From the NCBI RefSeq assembly GCF_001949145.1, contig NW_019091419.1:974715-1038714 (forward strand): a stretch of 64,000 nt of DNA, written 5' to 3'. This DNA comes from Acanthaster planci. Lineage: Eukaryota > Echinodermata > Asteroidea > Valvatida > Acanthasteridae. Made by a program: the position numbers and the translations under genes. Of this stretch, positions 45,899 to 56,273 are shown in pieces. Position 1 is the first letter of the stretch, and the number at the start of each line of letters is the position of its first letter. The notes beneath the pieces were generated by a model. It saw only the letters and a list, made by a program, of their open reading frames with translations. It had not been told where the DNA came from and ran no database searches.

Positions 45899-48800
45899 GT
45901 ATAACATGAAATATGATTTCCAAATATGTTGCTCCATAATAGGAGGGATTAGAAATAAATTGGGTTGTGGAATTTGAGTGTAAAACTGGAGAATTTAATT
46001 TTGTAATGTTTGCGTGGATAGGCCTAGGCTACATCATGTACAGTAGCACGGCAAATTTTGATGGGGTTTAAACGTTACACATGTTACATAGGCGCAGGCC
46101 TACCATAATTATGAGCATGCTGTAACATTATCATTGCAGTGATTGTAACAATAATGGGGTTCATTACCAATAGCACCCTGTTCCTATAATAAGGAAACAA
46201 AGTCCACTTTCTTAAACTAACTAAAATTTTGACCTGAAACTTTAAAGCTTAAGGAACCATTACTCAATCGTGTTAGGCGTAGTTTAGATAAGTGTTGATA
46301 ATATTTAGGCCTAAGCAAGAAAACTTCAAATTTCTAACCCAAGTTTGGCAAAAGACAACCCCTCAGTTGAATCACGCCATTTTGTTTTTCGTCCGGTTAC
46401 CCGACTCAAGCTTTTTTATTCATCAAAACATATCTCATCCAGGTCAAGGCACCAGACTACATTCGTTTATTTGTCGTTCACAGCTACCTTCAGGGTGGTC
46501 ATGTACGCTGCCGTTTTACCCAAACATTTCTCTCAAAAACCAAAAGCCCCATTCTCTTTTCTTTCTGAAATGAAAAAAGGAGAATTTGTTCCCTTAAAAT
46601 AGGAACGAGGTGCCAAAGGTAATGAACCCCACAATAATAGTCATAAATCAAAAGCAGGTCTAGATTAAGTGCTTGTTTTGGCTACTGATTAATCCGGCCT
46701 TTGTCAAGAGTAGGAAGCAATCTAGCTCTACTGAGTGGAGCGATAGTATTCCTCTTTTTCGATTTTGGACGGGATCGTCATTCTAACGCTCCATGCCTGT
46801 ACATAAAGTAGGCCTAAGGTGAGAATGGTTCTCAAAAATTCCAAAGACTCACCAAAAATACCTTTTTCACCACCTAATGTCTTTCTTAAATGCTGAAGGC
46901 AAACTTTTGGGGCTTCAGTGGTACATGTATTTCTGACTTCACAGTGTGTCAAAATCCGACCATTTTCGCTGGACACACGCACGACACTTTTAAACTTTTC
47001 ACCGCCTGCTCCATTCAAATGCACGGACCGAGATTTTGCGTCCGCAATACCTCTATGGGCAATACCTCTAATGCTCCACTCAGTAGAGCTAGAAGCAATC
47101 CAGCATTGTCCAGCATGTCCAGGGCTTGGGACTATTTTTTTAGCCTAAATACAATTTGTATGATAAGTTACTAAAGATTTTAACTTCATTAGCCTATTTC
47201 ATTTACATGTAGGTCTAGTTCCTGTCATTTCCAAGCGTGCACGATGTATGTCAGGTCTGGCTGAACTGCCAGAAACCCATGCTATGCTAAGACAAACCTG
47301 TCGAGATTTTGCCGACAAAGAGCTAGTGAACATTGCTGGGGAGTTGGATAAGGAACACAGATATCCAAGAGAACAGGTGAGTGGAATGCATGGTTTATTT
47401 CTTTGTATGTTTGTATGCACTGCAAGCTTGAGCTGTTTGATATATTCGCTGATGCAGTTCCATGAATTCCTCTCAATCGCCATTTATTACAGTAAACTGT
47501 AAACTGTAATATCAGTGGTTGCTATTAAAGAACTTCCACTTGTGTAAACCTATTATTAATGCTCCTGGCATTCACTGACACACAATAGATGAAGGTTGAG
47601 ATTCGAGTGATGGCAGTGTAAGACTTGAAGGTTTTCATGCTGAAAGAACTATATGAGTAAAACAATTGCGGTTACACCATGGATTAATCTCTTTCTTGAG
47701 TATGTTTGGTTCTGAGAAGAACGGGGGAATAACTCGACATTTTGAACAGTGTACTCTGACGATCTTCAGGAGACTCACGATGGTAGTGTACCTCATGATC
47801 CTCAGCACAGCTACCCCTAGTCCAACTGTTATTGCCATTATTCAGTTCAAACAATGAGTTTGATAAGCAAGGCAGCTCAGTAAGAAGACACAAAGAACGT
47901 GTCCACAGTTGCGAGTTAAGTCTATTCATTATAGACTCACAACTAGCGTGACACCAAAGTTTACTGCTTTTGCATTGGAGACGTTGATTTCTCCTCTCTG
48001 GCATAGAGCAGACAGTACACGGGTGATTCTCTGGGCCTGGGATTAACTGAATATCAACATTAAGTAAGATACCCGCTTGACTTGACATATTAATCTGGAA
48101 TGTACATGTACCTCACAAATTTGCATAGCGTGTTATTGGCCTGCCATAAAACATCCTTTTCACAGCAGAATTGCCCACGGTCTTTAAGATGCAGTGCAAG
48201 TTGGTGGCTTGAGTAGAAGGAACATATAAACAGTGCATGAGCAGGCACACAGATTCAAATGTACATACATGTACATGTACAGGTGTCTAGCCTCCATCTT
48301 GTAAGTCTGCAAATACATGTGTACAAGTGCAGTTCCAGAATTTCACCATCAAATACCTCATTTGTTGATCTCTTTTAGGCACCCAAAACACATCATTTGA
48401 GAACCAAGATCAAAGTATTGTCCTCCTTAACACGAGTAAAAAGTGGATGACGAATAAAAAAGAAGATATGCATGAAAGAAGATATATCTGAAGCAGACTG
48501 CAACCCAATTTTCTCCATAACTTTTGTGTTTTGACATTTCGTTTCAGGTCAAAAAGCTTGGTGAGTTGGGTCTGTTGGCGGTTGCTGTCCCCGAGATGTA
48601 TGGCGGTGCTGGGCTGGACTACCTGGCTTATGCCATTGCCATGGAAGAGATTAGCAGGGGGTGTGCCTCAGTGGGCGTAGTCATGACTGTCAATAATGTA
48701 AGAGGCGATCTTCTGGATTGGGAGTCTGGTGCCTGGGTCAATGCAGGTTCATACTTTTGAGTAAAAGTGATATTGAAACATCAGATCAAATATCTGTGAT

Positions 48801-51800
48801 GTGAATTTGCAAGAGTTGAACACATTTCAACTCAAGGAAAATTTGCTGCAAACATTGCCTGTCGGCATATGAACTTCTCGTTTGCAATCATCTGAAGTGT
48901 GAATGGACCTTTAAGCTGTAACAGATCTGCCAATGGAGTATGCAGATCCATCAGTGATAAAATACCAAGGCTTTGCTGTTCACAGGGACACTTCTATCTT
49001 TTTCTGGTATGCCTATTGTTCCACTCAAGTTGAAAACACAGCAGGTGGCGTACATTTGGCACAAAATCAGTTGCATGTCTTCTTCGTCATTCCCATGTGC
49101 AAGTCATACATGTTATTCCCCTTTACTCTCCATGTAGAGCTCCTACTTATAGCCTTCACAGTCGTGAAGTGTACATGTAAGTGTATGTAACAGTCTTCAC
49201 AAATGCAGCCATGATGAACATAGTGCGTTGACATTGTTGCAGGCAGTGTCATCTGCGGTGATGTAGTATACAATTTTAAATCATTCACTGTGTAACCCAG
49301 ATACGGAGTGATCTGGAAAGCTGGCATTCATCACCGTCTTTTTTCCTTTTCTTTACTCATTTCTTTCTTTCCACCAGACGTTATACCTGGGACCCCTCAT
49401 GGCATTTGGGACAGAGGAGCAGATAGAGAAGTATGCCAAGCCATTCCTGGATGGGGACAGAGTCGGTTGCTTTGGACTCAGTGAGCCAGGCAAGGAACAT
49501 CAAAGTTTTTGTGTATTCTCCACTCAACAAAACAGCTGAATAAGCCTGTGGGCTTTGTGCCTAATTGTATGTGTATATTTCTGTATTTTGTAATAGAAAC
49601 ATTCACATTGTGCCGCAGAAGCTCGCAGCTTTGTTATGGGGCATGTGGCTTGGTGGTTAGGGTTTTTAATTCCCGATCTACGTGTTAGGGGTCCGAATCC
49701 AGCAGCGAGTCGCATGTTGTGACCTTGGACTAGTCACTTTACCCTACGTGCCACTCTCCACTTAGGAGTAAATGGTTACTTCTGAGAGCAGAGAGGATTA
49801 TTGCATTTAACCGTTTGTGCAAGCAATGCTCACGTTAGGATTATATGCTCCCCGGGGTGCAGAGATGGCTTCAGGAATGTTCATATGTTGAGAGTGTCTG
49901 CTTTTGATAACACATGCTGTTAAAGACTCAATGTATTTTCATTTCTGTAACTGATCTTGATTTTCTTTCTAAAATCCTGCTCAGGAAATGGCAGTGATGC
50001 TGGCGCAGCCTCTACCGTGGCCAGACTAGCTGGGGACCAGTGGGTGCTGAATGGCAGGAAAGCCTGGATCACCAACGGCTATGAATCAGAGGCCGCCGTC
50101 GTCTTTGCCACAACGGACAAATCACTCAAACATAAAGTGAGTGGGAACTGGTGGTGTTCCTCGAAGCTGTGGTCTTGCCTTGATCCACTCAAAGGGAAGA
50201 ACACGATGCTCCCATTCTAAGTTGCTCGTGCAAATGGCTAATTTGAAGGACAACCACAATTTAAAAACTGAATGTGGATTGACTTACCGTGTATCTACAT
50301 AAAAGGAACACGGCTGGGCCCCGATCTAGCAGAGGTGCTAAGCCAAAGACACTGCTCAGACAATTCATTTGCTGGCAACCAGTCATAAGAAATGCACACA
50401 GTGTTCATGACATTTTGGCTGGTGACCTACTTAAGTAAGGTGGTGTCTAAAGTATTGGGCTATTGCTTGAAACTATACACAAGTCCTTGGGAGATGCTGC
50501 AGCCAGTACCATAGAATTGTGTATAATTTCATTTTGCAGCAGAGTAATTTGGATGCTGCCTAAATGTGTTTACTTTGTAAAACGTATGCGTTACCTGTGC
50601 ATTACCTCAGGACTGACTTGACGTTGTATCAGGTTTTGCCCTTCCACCGACGTGTGTGTGAATTATTCACACTGCATTGTCAGTGCGGTACAGGAGTTGT
50701 GAAAAATCACAAGCCTGCTTGGTTGGGTTTCAATCCCACAGCTTCCTGCTTGCTTGTGCAGATGTCCTACTCTGCTTGACCACTGAGTTGAAGCGACCCA
50801 TTGAGAAGCTATGCATGTTTGTGCTGCCGAGGCTTAGTTATGCACTGTACTGATACACAGAGGACACTTTGTTATCTCCAAGCATCCATTGCTCGTGGTC
50901 ATTCCAGTAAGTTACAGGAGACTGTTGGTAGCATACATCATTCATCAGACGGACCAGAAGGGGAAACCCTGGCTGATGAAAATGACTCAATACCAGCCGT
51001 CTGTCTCGGTGCCTCCCTTATCTATACAGGGCATCAGCGCATTCATCGTTCCCAAGCCCACCGAGGGTCTCTCCCTGGGCAAGAAGGAAGACAAGCTGGG
51101 CATCCGGGCATCCTCCACCACCGAGCTCATCTTTGAGGACTGCGCCATCCCCAGGGAGAACCTGCTGGGCCAGGAAGGCATGGGATTCAAGATCGCCATG
51201 GTAACCGTCGCCTTTCCTTGTTGCCTCTGAGGGCTCTGTGCAGCCTTATTCTTAGGGGTCATGCAGGGGCACTTTGTTGACTTTTTTTGTTCTTCAGGGT
51301 TTGCTGAAACTGTTAGATTTGGTTGTTTTCTGATAGATTCTGTGGGATTTTGTTATACCTTGTGGGATTTGTTTGCTTTTCCAGAGTTTCGTTAGATTTT
51401 CTTGGAGTTCATTGGATTTGGTTGCACTAAATGAGCAGTCTTTCCTTCTTGTATTTCACGTCACTAGATGAAGTAGGGTTTTGCAGCAAAANNNNNNNNN
51501 NNNNNNNNNNNNNNNNNNNNNNNNNNNNNNNNNNNNNNNNNNNNNNNNNNNNNNNNNNNNNNNNNNNNNNNNNNNNNNNNNNNNNNNNNNNNNNNNNNNN
51601 NNNNNNNNNNNNNNNNNNNNNNNNNNNNNNNNNNNNNNNNNNNNNNNNNNNNNNNNNNNNNNNNNNNNNNNNNNNNNNNNNNNNNNNNNNNNNNNNNNNN
51701 NNNNNNNNNNNNNNNNNNNNNNNNNNNNNNNNNNNNNNNNNNNNNNNNNNNNNNNNNNNNNNNNNNNNNNNNNNNNNNNNNNNNNNNNNNNNNNNNNNNN

Positions 51801-53847
51801 NNNNNNNNNNNNNNNNNNNNNNNNNNNNNNNNNNNNNNNNNNNNNNNNNNNNNNNNNNNNNNNNNNNNNNNNNNNNNNNNNNNNNNNNNNNNNNNNNNNN
51901 NNNNNNNNNNNNNNNNNNNNNNNNNNNNNNNNNNNNNNNNNNNNNNNNNNNNNNNNNNNNNNNNNNNNNNNNNNNNNNNNNNNNNNNNNNNNNNNNNNNN
52001 NNNNNNNNNNNNNNNNNNNNNNNNNNNNNNNNNNNNNNNNNNNNNNNNNNNNNNNNNNNNNNNNNNNNNNNNNNNNNNNNNNNNNNNNNNNNNNNNNNNN
52101 NNNNNNNNNNNNNNNNNNNNNNNNNNNNNNNNNNNNNNNNNNNNNNNNNNNNNNNNNNNNNNNNNNNNNNNNNNNNNNNNNNNNNNNNNNNNNNNNNNNN
52201 NNNNNNNNNNNNNNNNNNNNNNNNNNNNNNNNNNNNNNNNNNNNNNNNNNNNNNNNNNNNNNNNNNNNNNNNNNNNNNNNNNNNNNNNNNNNNNNNNNNN
52301 NNNNNNNNNNNNNNNNNNNNNNNNNNNNNNNNNNNNNNNNNNNNNNNNNNNNNNNNNNNNNNNNNNNNNNNNNNNNNNNNNNNNNNNNNNNNNNNNNNNN
52401 NNNNNNNNNNNNNNNNNNNNNNNNNNNNNNNNNNNNNNNNNNNNNTTGACCCTGAAACTCCTGAGGCGCTTGAGTTCAAAAGCTTGCCGATCTTGCTAAG
52501 ATGTTAGACAGTAGCAGTGTGGACCAACACAAAAATAAGACCTTATTGGCTGTGCTGCACATATCTGCTGATCTGCAGAAGTTGTGAATTTGATTTTGGG
52601 GCAGAATCACTTGGGGTTTAGAATTTAAATCTAAGCAAATTTATACCTTTTATTCAAATGTCAAAGGTTTTTTAAACTGTTCAGCTCACTTTTTTGTTTT
52701 TTGATAAGCCATTTTGACCTCACTCAAGTTTGAATTCAGAAACGTTACCTCTATTCATGGTTCATAATTAGGGAAGCAAAAGCCATGAATGGTCACCAAA
52801 TCTTGTTTTTTACAAATGGTCAGCGCAAAACACATCTCATTGATGCAAAAAGTTTTTGCGCACAGTGCTTAAAATCGCCCCTGAAAACAATTTAAATGGA
52901 TAATGATCTCTAATTCAAGGGTTTGTTTCACATGAGAGTTTTAGACCATCATCTGAAAAATAAATTTGGCTGTCCGTGCACAAATTTGAATATTCATGGT
53001 TATCAATTTCATTTCCGAAGTTCCAATTTATCTCCGACGTTTGCGTTCCACTTTCACAGGAAGCCGCAATGGCCAAGTTGGCAGCCTCAGAGGCAGCAAC
53101 CTTTGCAGCTCATCAGGTAGACTTATCATAGCACAGACATCAGGCTTCGTTGTGTCCAAGATATATTTAACATCACATATAGTGTACTGGTACAGCACTC
53201 ATCTGACAATTCTGTGTAGGGGAATTTTCTGTGACCTGGAGAGAAAAACACTTTAACGGTTAAAAGTTTCTCCAAAACTATAAAGCTGGAAGTTGAACAT
53301 GGCTGTAGGTTGTAGTCACTTTTCTTCTAGAACGTGAAATGTTTTGCATGTGTTGGAAGAGGACCACTTCGTCACATTTTATATCATTTCACAGGTCGTA
53401 AATTGCAATGGTGGCGTCCCACTTCCTGTTGAAAAGAACTTTTCTTTAGATATACATGTACCTGATGAACAACTTAAAGACAGACTCCCAAACTTCACCT
53501 GACTTCCCACTTTGAAAACTGTTAAGACTTAGTTCCTACTTTCAGTTCACCTGACTGTCCAACATAAAAATTGTTTAAACCGCTTGGAAGGAAAAGTTTT
53601 CAGATATTATTTACAGAGCTGCATCGATTTGTAAACTGTGTACTCAAGCTTTAACGACCACTCTCGCAAATTCTTGTCTGCTCTTCAGGCCATCCAGATC
53701 TTGGGAGGCATGGGCTACGTGACGGACATGCCGGCTGAGAGGCACTACCGAGACGCTCGCATCACCGAGATCTATGAAGGTACCAGTGAGATCCAGCGAT
53801 TGGTCATCGCAGGACGGCTGCTGAAGGAACATGCTGAGAGAGCTTAG
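45820..53847 (+). CDS. ACADS: Short-chain acyl-CoA dehydrogenase, mitochondrial (eight visible exons)
   Basis: FAD enzyme of the mitochondrial matrix that oxidises short-chain acyl-CoA (butyryl-CoA) to enoyl-CoA and passes electrons to ETF, the first step of beta-oxidation. Exons: 45820-45898, 47213-47376, 48548-48697, 49378-49489, 49985-50136, 51030-51200, 53060-53116, 53689-53847. Visible total 1044 nt (347 aa plus stop). Strong identity to human [75 protein letters not shown]. The catalytic base is the Glu of [10 protein letters not shown] in the last exon. The N terminus is Arg-rich with no acidic residue until 25, as expected of a mitochondrial presequence. Human residues from about QTLDMGRIGIASQALG to DNKKPFIK have no exon here; they should lie in the gap 51492-52445. 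Intron 4 has a GC donor. Confidence 0.95.
46156..46630. mobile_element. MITE with perfect 8-bp target duplication (hAT-like) in ACADS intron 1
   Basis: The ends GGGGTTCATTACC and GGTAATGAACCCC are inverted copies, with similarity reaching about 55-60 bp inward (GTTCCTAT, AAGGAAACAA). ACAATAAT flanks both sides (46148-46155 and 46631-46638). The 475-bp element has no transposase. Duplication length suggests hAT, but the ends are not the usual consensus. Confidence 0.85.
46723..47091. mobile_element. MITE with perfect 9-bp target duplication in ACADS intron 1
   Basis: The ends TAGCTCTACTGAGTGGAGC and its complement at 47073-47091 are perfect. GAAGCAATC flanks both sides (46714-46722 and 47092-47100). 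Nine bases suggests a Mutator-like element. Because TAG can be read either way, an 8-bp AAGCAATC duplication is also possible. Confidence 0.85.
47213..47376 (+). CDS. ACADS: ACADS exon 2: N-terminal helical domain
   Basis: It completes Gly, passes a second basic stretch ([11 protein letters not shown]) and enters the mature enzyme at [20 protein letters not shown]. The acceptor is ACATGTAG and the donor CAG|GTGAGT. Confidence 0.94.
47684..48088 (-). mobile_element. LINE fragment: zinc-finger region of a CR1/L2-type ORF
   Basis: In ACADS intron 2, read on the minus strand from about 48088. The frame gives [20 protein letters not shown], then [18 protein letters not shown], then [11 protein letters not shown]. 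This is the layout of CR1/L2/Crack-type elements in marine deuterostomes: a 2A-like D(V/I)ExNPGP sequence followed by a PHD-like Cys/His finger (PCxxC, NQ--QC--C--W-H--C) and GLPN-S-SLF. The 2A-like motif is altered (IQLIPGP), and reverse transcriptase is absent, so this is a 5' fragment. Confidence 0.65.
48548..48697 (+). CDS. ACADS: ACADS exon 3
   Basis: Fifty codons, phase 0: [20 protein letters not shown] and [20 protein letters not shown], near identical to human. The donor is AAT|GTAAGA. Confidence 0.96.
49378..49489 (+). CDS. ACADS: ACADS exon 4 with GC donor
   Basis: [20 protein letters not shown] to VGCFGLSEP. The exon ends CCAG|GCAAGG, a GC splice donor, and exon 5 restores GNGSDAG exactly, so the junction is unambiguous. 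Confidence 0.95.
49638..49800 (+). mobile_element. tRNA-derived SINE in the ACADS GC-AG intron
   Basis: An A box TGGCTTGGTGG (49646-49656) and B box GGTCCGAATCC (49690-49700) are correctly spaced. A tail follows with TGTGACCTTGGACTAGTCAC, which resembles the LINE2-derived 3' part of vertebrate MIR SINEs. The 3' limit is uncertain. Confidence 0.65.
49985..50136 (+). CDS. ACADS: ACADS exon 5: beta domain
   Basis: [20 protein letters not shown] and [20 protein letters not shown], part of the FAD/substrate-binding beta domain. The acceptor is CTGCTCAG and the donor AAA|GTGAGT. Confidence 0.96.
50690..50800 (-). mobile_element. tRNA-derived SINE-like sequence in ACADS intron 5
   Basis: On the minus strand AGTGGTCAAGCAG (50772-50784) is A-box-like and GGGATTGAAACCC (50725-50737) is B-box-like, about 35 bases apart. 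The D-arm similarity resembles a tRNA-Ser/Leu head. The ends are not defined. Confidence 0.4.
51030..51200 (+). CDS. ACADS: ACADS exon 6
   Basis: [38 protein letters not shown] and [11 protein letters not shown], matching human through GFKIAM. The donor ATG|GTAACC leads towards the assembly gap. Confidence 0.96.
51492..52445. other. Assembly gap (954 N)
   Basis: An unbroken run of N between ACADS exon 6 and the penultimate exon. About 78 residues of the enzyme (two human exon-equivalents) are unaccounted for and most likely lie here. The stated length may be an estimate. Confidence 0.98.
53060..53116 (+). CDS. ACADS: ACADS penultimate exon
   Basis: Nineteen codons [19 protein letters not shown], matching human [19 protein letters not shown]. 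The acceptor is TTTCACAG and the donor CAG|GTAGAC, phase 0. Confidence 0.95.
53689..53847 (+). CDS. ACADS: ACADS last exon with catalytic Glu
   Basis: [20 protein letters not shown] and [20 protein letters not shown], ending KEHAERA and TAG at 53845-53847. The Glu in IYEGTS is the catalytic base in short- and medium-chain acyl-CoA dehydrogenases. Confidence 0.97.
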   Translation, partial: AIQILGGMGYVTDMPAERHYRDARITEIYEGTSEIQRLVIAGRLLKEHAERA

Positions 53848-56219
53848 CATAAGGGTCATTTATTTCGGAAATCTCCTTTAAACGTTTGTACGGGAGTGGC
53901 TACTTCTGAGCATACTCAAAGCTGATGTCCATGCCACTGCAAAATTAAATAATTTCCAAAACCTATTGGATATTTACCAAAAATTTTGAAATGAAAAGAC
54001 ACATTGAATATGTTGGCAATAAGCAATGCAAGTTTTCTCATCGTTCGCTTGTAACATTTTAAATGCATCATTTCTAATGATACGTGGTGATTCTTCAGTT
54101 CAGCTTTCCACAAATGTCAAACTTCCTGTTTTGGTAAACAAACTGACATGCATGAATTGGCTTAACATACTGATAAGGTGTTTAGAATCATGCATCCCAG
54201 TCATGCCTCTTCTTAAATTTGGGTTCAGTTTGGTTTCACTTTGATGGATTTCTTCCGTCAAGGGTCTGTTATTCACTTTAAAGCATTCTGTTCACTTGAC
54301 ACAACAGTTGTATTTTCTTTTTAAAGATTATAAATTTATGAAAATTTTCAAGAATGGATTTAGGCGTCTCATAGCAGATTGTAAAAAGGCCATTGACTGT
54401 CTAACTGACCTTCAAGTGGATGTATGATAGTGTAAGATAAAGCAGTGTGCATTGAAAATTTCTCTGGACATTTTTCACACGGATGTGAAATCTATAAAAT
54501 AGAGCATAATGCTTGTCTGGTATGAGCATTTCAGACCTCAGTTTATAAAAGCTTCCGAAAGGTTGTAAATACATATCATTAAAAAATTACATTTGTGCAC
54601 CTGTCTGGCTTCTTTGGAAGCAACAAATGTTACAATTTAAAGTGGCAAAAGGCCAAGCGTTGAGGATATTATCCCTCCAATTCTCTACTTTGCATGGAAT
54701 TGCCTATGTGGGTATGTGAGGGGCATTAATGGCCTCATTCAGTGAAGCTGAAATCAGGTAGCAAAAAGTTGAAATTTGATAGTATCCCCTAATTTTGTAC
54801 AGAGAAGGTGTACAAAAAAAGCTGGAATTTAGAGTAAACTAATAATAGATGGGGCAAAAAAGCTGAAATCAGCTATTAAGCTGAATTCTTACACCCCTGT
54901 TAATGCATTTACGGTAACGTACGTTGAATACCACCAAAACTGTTTCTAATAATCGTGCTTCGATGCCAGATTTAGTGCATTCTTGAAAAATTGCATATAT
55001 TTTGGCACAAGTTCCATTTCCCATTTTGAGTGGCAGCCACGCCTCTTAAGAGCGGAAGTAGTTTTGCAATGCCTCAACATCCGATTTTTTCCTCAGGCAG
55101 GGTAATGCACGATGGTAAGAATTATCCTGCATGAGATGAATGGTCAGCACATTTTCTTTAATGGCTGCCACATCTCTATATGGGTGAGCTCGCGATGTCG
55201 TCACGCTTGTTTTTGTTAATCCTCTGTAGATAGGTCGGTAAGAACTTTGATACGTCAGATGAAAAATTGTCACACTAATGGCACGGGTGGCGTGCGTAGT
55301 GAGGGCACTATTTATGAAGTGGTTACCCATGCGCCAAACAGTTGAGTTTGTGATGGCTCTATATCCAAGAAATTTTTTCTCATGAGCATAAGCAATGATG
55401 TAACGCTCTATGCTTTTATGACAGGTTCACAATTTACCACTAACGTAGCACTTATATGTGCATATCCGCTAGACTGTGCTCGTTGTGCAGGCGTGACATA
55501 CATAGTGTGGACCTCTGTACAAAAGAAGTCCACATAATGCAGGGTACGATGGCGTCGTGCGGACAATGTTTTTCCTTCTCTGAAAAACAGCTTCAGAATC
55601 ATTTTGGGGTCAAGGTAATCGGTGGCAAAATGAAGGGGAACAGTCCAGGAAATCGTCTTGAAAAATCCAGCTCGAAGGAGTTATTCTAGTGGGAGAAAAA
55701 GGAGCATTTTTGCCGAGTTACTTAACCACAGGAGACCAGCGGAATGTCCACACTTCGTATGTAAAACGTGTAAATATGCAAATTTGGTCTACCTCTACAG
55801 TGATCCATGTACGCAAAACTCAGGTGGCAAAGTTCGTTTACATCTACATACTCCAAAATTTCCTAACACCCAAGCTAGGATCGATGCTGGTAATTTCTGA
55901 ATCGGCGAATTCCCAGTGGCTTGTCACCTTTGGCTACCACATACCTTTATCACTCGGAGACATCAAAGAAATTGGGTACGCGCCGTGAACTTTGAAACTA
56001 GGGAGATTTCTGGTGACACCAACCCCCCTTAAGTGGGGATGATTTCCATCATTGTCAGCTTTATCTGAACAAACATTTGACGTAGATGGGTACCTTAATC
56101 GACGATCACGTCGTTATATATTTACCCCAAAAGCAAGCGCTCCCTTCTTCCTTGGCACTCGGGTCAAAGTTTTGAGTCTCCAGTGGAGCGCATAACTTCT
56201 AGTTGGTGCTGTATTCAAA
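53848..56219. other. ACADS-SEC14L intergenic region
   Basis: It contains the ACADS 3' UTR (only ATTAAA variants at 53944-53949 and 54578-54583 seen) and then the SEC14L upstream region, with a TATATA box candidate at 56115-56120, about 100 bases before the SEC14L ATG. No open frame here looks like a real protein. Confidence 0.45.
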
Positions 56220-56273
56220 ATGAGCGGTTGGTTGGGCGATTTAAGTGCTGACCAGGCGACTAAACTTGAAAAG
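56220..56273 (+). CDS. SEC14L exon 1
   Basis: MSGWLGDLSADQATKLEK, like human MSGRVGDLSPRQKEALAK, with donor AAG|GTGAGT in phase 0. The match fixes the start codon. Confidence 0.93.

Noticed and set aside
47248-47502. A start of ACADS at the Met of [11 protein letters not shown] instead of 45820.
   Set aside because: That Met lies inside exon 2 just before the mature enzyme; exon 1 supplies a proper presequence and joins in phase.
51427-52507. Very long open frames on both strands across 51492-52445.
   Set aside because: They are read through unknown bases of the assembly gap.
55046-55988. Open frames on both strands between ACADS and SEC14L.
   Set aside because: No recognised domain, no exon-like base composition and no splice context.
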